From NCBI GenBank assembly GCA_033032865.1, contig JAWHQI010000229.1, forward strand, positions 4,549,001-4,613,000: a DNA stretch of 64,000 nt. Direction: 5' to 3'. This DNA is from Dactylorhiza incarnata. Its lineage: Eukaryota > Streptophyta > Magnoliopsida > Asparagales > Orchidaceae. Each line of letters starts with the position of its first letter. The first letter of the stretch is position 1. Position numbers and translations under genes: made by a program. The notes beneath the pieces are model-generated. The model ran no database searches. It saw nothing but the letters and a program-made list of their open reading frames with translations, and was not told the DNA's origin. Of the stretch, positions 56,365 through 64,000 are shown piece by piece.

Positions 56365-56854
56365 AAAATATCAAAAAAAAAAGTGTTATTGAAAATTAAA
56401 CCCCATAATTTGGAGAGCCACTATGATGATTAATTCGGGAAATAGTCACCTACCAGTTCAAATTCATCAAGTCGTTTCATTTGGCCCCGGTTACTACCAA
56501 ACACATGTAGAGGTCATATCAAAGTCTTAGTCTACGCTTGATCTATCCTATTGGTGATGAAGTTTATCAAAAATAAGTTGTAAGGGAAGTGGATACTTTT
56601 TAAGAACTTCACATCTAACACTTGAATTCTTAATTGAACTTTATATTATATCTGACTCATGGATTTGTAAGGTTTGAACTCTAAAAGATGAGCAATTTTA
56701 TCACCAGTTAATGCGAATAACTTGAATGTATTTTATGTGACTTATAATGAAATGTAGGATGAATTGAATCTACACTTTCATAAGCATTTGTCGTTTCCTG
56801 GTTTATCATGAATTACCTTTGCTAGGGACTAGCAAGAATTCAAGTATGGGGGTG

Positions 56855-58228
56855 TGATAACTTCGCAAAAAGAAGTTATCTTGCATCTTAATTTAACCCT
56901 TTTTGTTTATGTTATATAATAATTATGAATGAAAATTATATATATTCAAATGAATTATTACTTGGAGTTTAAATCATTATTACGTCTAGTTTTGAATGTT
57001 TTTATGACAGGATTTGTGAAGAAATCGAGTCAAGGATCGAAGGCTAAGCGTTGTTAAAAAGAACTGGAATATGTTGTAACATAATCTGAAAAAGGTTATA
57101 ACATATCTAGCAGTTTAAGAAGCAGAATTCCAGATTTTAACAAGTTGCAACTTTTCTTCCAAAAAGTTGCAACTTGTCGGCAGTTACAGAATTTTCAGAT
57201 CCGAAATTAATTTGATTTCGGCGGTTACGAATGGAAATGAGGCATCTTTTCAGCAATTAAAACTTACCAAAAGTGAGCCCCGCCTAGAGAGAGAAAGGAG
57301 GAGATTTAAAAGTACATTTTCAGCCATTCTAAGAAGAACTTGGAGGGGAGAAAAATAGAGAGAGAGAAGAGAAGGAGATTTTCGGCCAAGGGGAAAACCA
57401 GTCCAGAATTTGCATCCGGGCTACAGGAAACGCTGTCAAATCAACGGAGAAGGGAAGATTTACTTGATTTACATCATGTTTAGTAAGATCTACCCTTTAT
57501 TTTGTTTTTCTCCTTCAAGCATGAACTAATTCCGGCGATCTTGTGTTGTGAGAGTACTACTTCTTGTGAAATGATAACTATGCTTTAATTTTCCTTTATG
57601 GATGTTTGGTGAATGATCTTTATTGTTCTTATGATCTTTATTTTGGAACTTTTGGCCAAGGTTTCGCTTTTCTACTGCGCTTCATAATTCGAGAGATGCG
57701 TTGCGCAAGGGTATCATAAGTTCGATATAGCGTTTGAAGGGAGAAAGAGACTTCCCCTTGGCGTTAGCAACATAGGTTTTTATTTCTTATGCGATTCTTT
57801 ATTTCACTCGAGTTAGAGATGACAGAGGAGATAAGGGATTAGGGGAATCCGATATCGAGAGATACGGTTTTCTATATTTAAATCGTTGCAAGAACATTTC
57901 ACCACGCAATTTTCATAAAGTTTTATTTGAATAATCATTGCACTAGATTTAGGAAATCACAATACAAGATTATTTCTCTTAATCGTTAGAAAAGTATTTT
58001 CTCCAAGGATTTATAATTATTATTATTTTGAATTTGTCACTTATAATTTTCTTTCATAATTGAAATCACGGTATTCGATTGATTTGGATTTAAAGAAAGA
58101 GCTTAACTGGTATTTGCGAGCACTAAGTTTAACACCTCTCCGTGGGAACGATATTTAACTCACATTATATTACTTGAACCGGCACGTGCACTTGCGTACA
58201 AAATACGCAACCATTTTCGGGCGTATCA
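56855..58228 (+). repeat. Composite LTR3
   Basis: 1374 bp, preceded by GTATGGGGGTG. Very close to LTR1. Its 17-bp hairpin (57140-57177) has one mismatch. Confidence 0.94.
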
Positions 58229-60557
58229 CCCAAAAGAAGTGAAGTTTCTACGTAATTTTGAGGTCGTAAAGGCAGAGGTCGTCCATGTCGGGAGACGGGC
58301 AAAGGACTTATTTGTTTTGTCAACAAGTTCCTACGTCGACAAGCTGAAGACGAATGATGGTGCCGTTATATGGCATGAGAGGTTGGGGCACGTAGGGATG
58401 GACAAGCTGAAAGCTATGGCGGTGAGAGGTCTGGTCAAGGGCCTGCCAAGTCTATCCTCCTATGGTGAAGGTCATGTTTGTGCGGGATGTCAATTCGGCA
58501 AGTCTCATTGGCTACCGTTTGACAAGTCGCAGACGAGGAGCAGTGTGCCGTTTGAGTGCATCCACGGTGACTTGATGGGACCAACTGCTACCCCAAGCCT
58601 CGGAGGCAGCAGATATATGCGGGTGTCGATAGATGATTACTCCAGATATGTCTGTGTTTATTTCCTGAAGGAGAAGGCGGAGGCGTTTGCCAAGTTTGTG
58701 GAGTTCAAGGAGCTCGTGGAGGGTCGGCTAAGACTGTGGGTGAAGAAGCTGAGGACTGAAAACGGAGGGGAGTTCACTTCCAGTGAGTTCTCTACTTTTT
58801 GCAGGAAGGCAGGCATCCAGAGAGAGCTCACTTGTGCGCATACTCCACAGCAGAATGGAGTTGCAGAGCGGAAGATCCGTCATCTGACGGAGACCTGCAA
58901 GTGTTGGCTGCATGCCAAGAGTATCCCAAAGTCCTTCTGGGCGGAGGGAATGTCTTGTGTTGCCTACGTCATCAACAGGATGTCGTTAAGTCCCATCAAC
59001 ATGTTGACTCCGCATGAGATGATGTTCAAGGAGAAGCCAAGCGTGGCACACCTTAGGGTGTTTGGATCCACCTGTTACGTGCATGTTCCAGATGCTCTTC
59101 GAATGAAGCTAAATGCGAAAGCAAGGAAGCTAGTCTTCGTGGGATACGATGAGCGGAAGAAAGGATGGAAGTGCATGGACCCGGAGACGCGGAGGTTTGT
59201 AGTATCTCGCGACGTCGTGTTCGATGAGGTGACATCTTACAAGGGGTCTTCTGATGTGGAGCTACCAGAGAGCAGGGTGGAGGTGCCAGAGAAAGCTGTG
59301 GAGGATCTTCAGGTGGAGCTACCTGTGTCACCAGGTGGTCCATCTCCTTCTAGTTCCGAGACGGGGGCTTCTGGTTCAGGGAGCAGGGGGAGCGATGCTC
59401 CTAGCACGTCTGGAAGAGGAGCTAGGGAAGAAGCAGCTGGAGATAATGCGGTTCAGGGGAAGGAGCTGAGGAGGTCGAAGCGAGCAATCGTTGCCCCTGA
59501 TCGCTACACAGGAGGAAACACAGTGAGCTTTGTCTCATGTTTCTTCGCTGGTCCCTTGGATGAGAGGGAGCCGTCGAGCTTTGAGAAGGCCAGAGGTGTG
59601 AAGGAGTGGGACATTGCTATGCAAGAAGAGATGGCAGCTCTCGAGAAGAATGAGACTTGGTCCCTTGTGCCCAAGCCCAAGGGCACCATTCCTGTCACAT
59701 GCAAATGGGTCTACAAGCTGAAGAAGAAGGCTGACGGCAGCATCGAGCGGTACAAGGCTCGTCTTGTAGCTCGGGGGTTCTCACAGCAATACGGTGAAGA
59801 CTACGAGGAGACATTCAGTCCGGTGGCAAAAATGACTTCAGTTTGGTTCATCATTGCCTTGGCGGCATTCAGTGGATGGGAGATTTGGCAGCTCGACGTC
59901 AAGAACGCTTTCTTGTACGACGAGATTGACAAGGATATCTTCATGGTCCAGCCACCAGGCTTTGTGTCTGAAGATTTTCTGGAGCATGTCTGCAAGTTGA
60001 AGAAGGCCCTGTATGGGTTGAAGCAAGCGCCGAGGGCGTGGTATGGGAAGATCGCAGAATACCTCTTATTCTGTGGATTTGGTGCTTCAGACTCAGACTC
60101 AAGCTTGTTCGTCAAGAAGAGCGGGGAGCTTCAAGTCATCGTGTTGCTATATGTCGACGATATGATCGTGACGGGGAACTCGAAGGAGGAGGTAGCGCAG
60201 CTTCGGGCCGAGCTATCCATCAGGTTCGAGATGAAGGACTTAGGTGAACTCCACCATTTCCTTGGACTCGAGGTGCAGAGGAAGGAAGATGGAGTGCTGG
60301 TGACCCAGGCCGGTTATGCGGAGCGGATCGTGGAGCGATTCGGCATGAAGGAAGGGAAGTGCACTTCCACACCTCTGGAGAAGGCCATGAAGCTTCGGAA
60401 GGATGAGGGGAGGATTATGCAAGATCCGTTGGTGTTCCGAGCTCTGGTTGGGAGCTTGATCTATCTGACGATCACGAGGCCGGATATTGCATATGCAGTT
60501 GGCAGAGTGAGTCGATATATGGCGGAGCCACGGGTACCTCATCTGCTAGCAGCCTAG
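58229..60557 (+). pseudogene. Copia-2 integrase and reverse transcriptase
   Basis: In frame with gag-protease after discounting the insertion. The pre-integrase His-Cys domain has HERLGHVG ... CAGCQFGK. The integrase core has Asp in HGDLMGP and Glu in PQQNGVAERK, but the second catalytic position reads RTENGGEF, Glu instead of Asp. RT follows: WDIAMQEEMAALEKNETW, then the catalytic YVDDMIVTGN near 60151. The frame ends at TAG 60555-60557, where the related proteins have Lys or Gly. Otherwise intact at 772 residues. Confidence 0.92.
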
Positions 60558-61115
60558 AACATTCTGAAGTATGTCAAGGCGACCTCGGATATGGGTCTCC
60601 TATACAGGAGAGATGCGGGCCTCGAGGTGCACGGGTACATGGATGCTGACTACGGGGGAGATTCGGATGATCGGAAGTCGGCGTCTGGGTTCTTCTTCAT
60701 GGCGGGCCCTACAGCTATATCATGGTGCAGCAAGAAGCAGGATTCCGTGTCGGTCTCCACCACAGAAGCGGAATACAAGGCTTCGGCCTTGGCAGCTCAG
60801 GAAGCCATCTGGCTTAGGAGGTTGGTGGGAGACGTCCACAAGGAGGTTCGGGAGCCGACTCTGCTACGCGGTGACAACGAGAGTGCTCTCAAACTGGTTA
60901 CCAATCAAGTTTGTCACGCGAGGACCAAGCATATCGAGATCGAGCACCACTTCATACGGGAGAAGGTGCTGGAGGGATCTCTTTCAGTCGGGCATGTGCG
61001 GAGTGCGGACAATGTCGCAGACATCTTCACAAAGGTGCTGGCAAAGGGGCCGTTCACACGGCTAAGGAGCCTACTGGGGCTAGTTTCAACTTCCCACTTC
61101 AAGGGGGAGTGTTGA
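60558..61115 (+). pseudogene. Copia-2 RNase H and C-terminus
   Basis: Same frame as the RT after the TAG. Motifs MDADYGGDSDDRKSASGF, STTEAEYKA, LLRGDNESALKLV, HARTKHIEIEHHF and NVADIFTK, ending in the polypurine region AAGGGGGAG. Full length for a copia RNase H. Confidence 0.92.
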
Positions 61116-62303
61116 AATTGTTGAAGTGGAAGTTAAAGGATCTTTGGACCTGGGCGGTCTGGGAGGAGGTCGGGCGGTCTGGTGTGACCACACGACTTGG
61201 CGATCTGTCTCTGCGGTCTGGCTTGTCTAAGCCTAGCTGCGGTCCTCTGGTATGGTCGCTGGTTTCTGGTCCAAGGCGACTGAAGGCCGTGCGGTCTGTC
61301 TCTGATCGCGTGGCAGGCTGTTCGTCTTCAGGTGTGCGCGGTCTGTGTGTGACCGCGTGGCGTGTTGTCCTCTTCAAGGCTGTGGCGGTCTGGTGTGACC
61401 GCACAGCTTGATCCAGGTTTTCTCCAGAATGCGGTCTGGTGGCTGACCGGGCTTTCTGGTGGTAGTCGCGGACTAAGGGTCTTAGTCGCACGGTCTCAGT
61501 TCGCGGTCTCAGGAGGAGGCTGGTATGCGAGCTGGTCGCTGTCCGCGGTCTCAGGTGGAGACCGGCATGCAGACAGGAATTCGCGGTCTGTTAGCGAACT
61601 AGCTGTGTTCGTGGTCTCGGGCGAACACAGGGGGGTGAACAGCTTCGGGCGGTCTGACGATCTCTCTTGGAGTCGCGATCTGCTGTGAGAGTGGCAGTCT
61701 CTCATAGTCGATATTGAAGCTGGCGGGTTCACCAAGAATGAAGCAGGAGTACTGTTGTTGATCGCGCGGTGTGACCGATCAGGTCTCGCGGTCTGGAGGG
61801 TGGTGATCCTATCTCATAGGGTGGTGACTGGATCAGGTCTCACGCCTATAAATAAGATCCATCGGCAGCAATAATCAAGACACACCAAGTCTTCTGCGGA
61901 TAGCGCGGGCAGCAGCGTTCACCTCTTCCTCTGAAAGTGTTTGGGCGGTCTGCGGCTTGGAGTTGTGGTGCTGGAGTTCGGGAGAATCAGAAGTTCGAAA
62001 GGAAGGGTGCGAACTGATCAGCGGTCTGGTGTTGTTCTGAGGTCTGCTGCGGTCTGCGGTTTGGCGAATTGCTGAGGTCGCAAGGGGAGACCGCGCGGTC
62101 TCGTGTTATCTTCAACTTTGTAATTTTCTCTTTGGTGTTTGTGCTGGCGAAATCATGTCTCGCCAAGCATGTCTTGCCTTGTAATTTGAAGTTGCTTTCA
62201 ATAAAGATCAGTTGTTTGCCTCCATTTGCTTCTGGTTGTTTGGCTTGTGTACTCTAAGTTGACTAACTCCTGCTCGCTCCATAAAGATTCGAAAAATTTC
62301 ACA
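61110..62303 (+). repeat. Copia-2 3' LTR
   Basis: TGTTGAAATTG start overlapping the end of the frame; ends TTTCACA before target copy AGGAT (62304-62308). Confidence 0.93.
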
Positions 62304-62308
62304 AGGAT

Positions 62309-62766
62309 GTCCACAATTTTTAATGAAGTTGTCGATCTTGCATTTGAATCTGAGGATAAATGCAAAAGTGTGATAGAAGGACTTGAAACTTTAAAGTTAA
62401 AATTGGAAGACAAATGTGTCAGTGATGACAGTGTTGCAAGGGTCGTCCTCCAATCAACAATGAATGATAATATACTACCTCCAATAGTTAAAAGGGGCAA
62501 GTGTCGTCCTCCAATCAACAGAAGAAAATCAAAGTTAGAACAAATTATTGAGAAAATAAAGAAGAAGCAATTTCAGGCAGGGAAAAGATCAAAAAATTAA
62601 AAAACACAAGAGGTAATCAATTCCATTTTTTCCCATTATTGTAATTCATAAATTTGTAAACTATTTTTTTACAGGGTTCTCAACTGCATCAAAGCACAAC
62701 AACGATTTCAGAAATAGCTGAAAATTTGCATCACAATCAGCGACCGCTAGCTTTTGATCTAAATGT
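62309..62766 (+). pseudogene. FAR1-type MULE transposase, C-terminal part
   Basis: After copia-2 and one AGGAT copy the same frame resumes (STIFNEVVDLAFESEDKCKS) and stays open to TAA 62598-62600. A basic stretch (KRGKCRPPINRRKS) fits the C-terminal tails of FAR1-family proteins. A likely intron follows, GTAATCAATTCC at 62612 to TTTTTTTACAG at 62673, leading to a further short exon (ISEIAENLHH) ending near 62765 at GTATGT. Confidence 0.7.
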
Positions 62767-62904
62767 ATGTTACTTCAAATTTTCAATATTGTTATTTATT
62801 TTATATTTCTTATTGAATATTTATAATTTACTTCTCCTCATTGTGCATGAGTCATCACCATATGAACCAAATTGGAATACCAATGCCATGAATAGTAATA
62901 ATTT

Positions 62905-63125
62905 CATGATTGCAGATAGTTCAGGATAATTAACAGTGGTGATTGCAGGCTGTTTTGCAATTATATGATTTTAGATAGTTCAGGATAATTAACTGGAATG
63001 TATAGATTAAGGAGTTCAGGATAATTTCATGTTTTGCAGGCTGTTTTGTAATCATTATGTTTTGCAGGCTGTTTTGCAGATAGTTCAGGATAATTTCATG
63101 TTTTGCAGGCTGTTTGCAATCATTA
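62905..63125 (+). repeat. Short tandem/dispersed repeats near the MULE right end
   Basis: TTTTGCAGGCTGTTTTGCA and AGTTCAGGATAATT words alternate four times each in about 220 bp; MULE subterminal repeats are one reading. Confidence 0.7.
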
Positions 63126-63475
63126 TGTATAGATTAAGGATTTGGAATCACAACTTCTGATTAAAAAAAACTGGAATGACAGCATGTCGACTCCAAAATA
63201 GCAGAGGCTCTCACATCTCCCCAGTTTTCTTCCTTGTTCATGAAATGGAAGAATCCCATGTGGTCGAAATGAGGTGCTCAGGTATGGTCTTGAGTTGCCG
63301 AGATGGATGTTCCGTTCACCTTGCAGAGTTGCTCGCCGGCAGGGGAAGGTGACTCCCGCGGCGTTCCAGATCTGCTCCGCATCCCGATCTGCTGGCGTGC
63401 CTTGGCTGGTCGGTGCAGGCGAGTATTTGCAGCTGGGCGGGGAGACTGGGAACGCAGGCGGGGAGACTTCTTCCG

Positions 63476-63595
63476 GTAGCTGGGTGAATCGGGAAGGAAG
63501 TAGGAAAATAGTCGGGGAATGAGAAAGGATTAAAGCTGGAGTGGGCCCACATTTGCGGTGTTTTTGCATTTTGCTGTGTGTCCGTAGTTTTATCC
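63476..63595 (-). repeat. MULE right terminal inverted repeat
   Basis: Inverse of the left repeat, ending GTTTTATCC before target copy TTCAAGAAT (63596-63604). Confidence 0.92.
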
Positions 63596-63604
63596 TTCAA
63601 GAAT

Positions 63605-64000
63605 CTACCCAAATATCACATAATACTACTTGTCGCTAGTACTTGCATCGGAATTGCAATTGGTTTATGAATAGCCAATTATGTTTGTATTTTGACCTTC
63701 AACTATATGTTGTATTCAATTTCAATTTCGCCATTTCGCGGCCAAAATTTGTCATGAGAATTTATTCTAGTGGAAAAGTCTTTCCCTAGATTTCTGAATT
63801 CCCGACATAAGAAACGAAAATTCTCCTAGTTTGTGTCTCACGCCCTCCACGAAAACCCTCGCGAACAAATGTGTATCTCCTCAGGTTAAATATCACATTA
63901 CTTATACGGTGACCGGATCTTCTCTTCACTAATTTTGGACCTCTTTTTTACTGTTTTTATAAGATTAAAAAAAATATCCTAGACAACCATGTGTTAATTT
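63605..64000. other. Unassigned flank right of the MULE
   Basis: AT-rich, no gene or repeat recognised; the continuation of the sequence that stood left of 45279 before the MULE inserted. Confidence 0.5.

Larger units (their letters stand above)
50163..58228 (+). mobile_element. Three-LTR composite of a tRNA-Asp-primed non-autonomous element
   Basis: Order: LTR1 50163-51535, internal-1 51536-54509, LTR2 54510-55883, internal-2 55884-56854, LTR3 56855-58228. One target duplication, CCCAA, flanks the whole (50158-50162 and 58229-58233), so it integrated as, or resolved to, a unit. Internal-1 has a primer-binding site, the zinc-knuckle gene and twin hairpins. Internal-2 lacks 2.07 kb of that and has a tRNA-Asp copy in its place. 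LTR1 and LTR3 share variants that LTR2 lacks. Inserted in the copia-2 polyprotein gene. Confidence 0.93.
47683..62303 (+). mobile_element. Copia-2: near-intact Ty1/copia element, carrying a nested composite
   Basis: LTRs of about 1.2 kb start TGTTGAAATTG and end TTTCACA. Target duplication AGGAT at 47678-47682 and 62304-62308. Gag-protease (48971-50162), integrase-RT (58229-60557) and RNase H (60558-61115) form one continuous frame once the composite and its duplication are discounted, broken only by TAG at 60555-60557. Net length is about 6.55 kb. By eye the LTRs differ at about 30 sites in 1.2 kb, mostly transitions. It is a close relative of copia-1; the lineage within Copia was not settled. 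Confidence 0.93.
45279..63595 (+). mobile_element. Complete Mutator-like element (MULE) with FAR1-type transposase, carrying nested insertions
   Basis: Terminal inverted repeats of about 120-130 bp start GGATAAAAC at both ends. The 9-bp target duplication TTCAAGAAT is perfect (45270-45278 and 63596-63604), as expected for Mutator-type transposition. The transposase gene starts at 45821 on the plus strand. Net length is about 3.7 kb once copia-2 (14.6 kb) and its duplicated target are removed. It is no longer autonomous, because the transposase has a stop codon and a retrotransposon insertion. It shows a FAR1-type protein in its original transposon setting rather than as a domesticated host gene. 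Confidence 0.94.

Noticed and set aside
50163..58228. Simple tandem duplication or assembly error as the cause of three LTRs
   Set aside because: The two internal regions differ by a 2.07-kb deletion with a tRNA copy, and LTR2 has private variants, so the units are not simple duplicates. An assembly problem is not fully excluded without reads.

Overview
The window is plant nuclear DNA, almost certainly from a flowering plant. It carries a chromodomain Ty3/gypsy retrotransposon, Ty1/copia elements, a Mutator-like element (MULE) with a FAR1-type transposase, Helitrons, PIF/Harbinger-like MITEs, tRNA-Asp-primed LTR elements and one exon of a blue-copper (uclacyanin-type) gene. No bacterial-style operons are present. 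The species cannot be named from the sequence. Nearly everything is transposon, nested up to four levels deep, and most coding regions are broken.

Left block (1-29820): a Ty1/copia element (copia-1) has lost its 5' end in this window. It is interrupted by the right end of a long gypsy-type LTR (7594-11004), which was itself hit by a large non-coding LTR element (LARD-like, 1-7593, LTR about 5.25 kb). Copia-1 also has a 1.1-kb stretch of foreign sequence inside reverse transcriptase. Its 3' LTR is split by a chromovirus of the Tekay/Del type (14494-29470, target duplication AGGTC). The 5' LTR of that chromovirus is split by a non-autonomous, tRNA-Asp-primed LTR element on the minus strand (15347-21759, target duplication GTTAC). 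The right edge of copia-1 appears to cut an unidentified minus-strand coding exon.

Middle block (29821-45269): two Helitrons sit head to tail (30449-31541 and 31556-32624). Around them are a probable LINE 3' end, a gypsy gag/protease relic, several MITEs, uclacyanin exon 2 (37166-37539, minus strand) and a 1.5-kb Harbinger-type element filled with a 19-bp GC-palindrome array (41531-43075).

Right block (45270-63604): a complete MULE (45279-63595, 9-bp target duplication TTCAAGAAT) encodes a FAR1-type transposase. Copia-2 (47683-62303, duplication AGGAT) sits inside the transposase gene. A three-LTR composite (50163-58228, duplication CCCAA) sits inside the copia-2 polyprotein gene. At both junctions the reading frame continues exactly once insert plus one duplication copy is discounted, so the order of events is MULE, then copia-2, then the composite.

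Most notable observations: (1) a 66-nt reverse-transcribed copy of primer tRNA-Asp next to the middle LTR of the composite, apparently a fossil of reverse transcription running past the primer-binding site and switching template; (2) twin 58-nt RNA hairpins with conserved internal loops in two diverged tRNA-Asp-primed families that encode only a double-zinc-knuckle protein; (3) CpG-rich palindromic minisatellites inside unrelated element classes, one motif (GTCGAACGCAG) shared by Helitrons and the LARD LTR.
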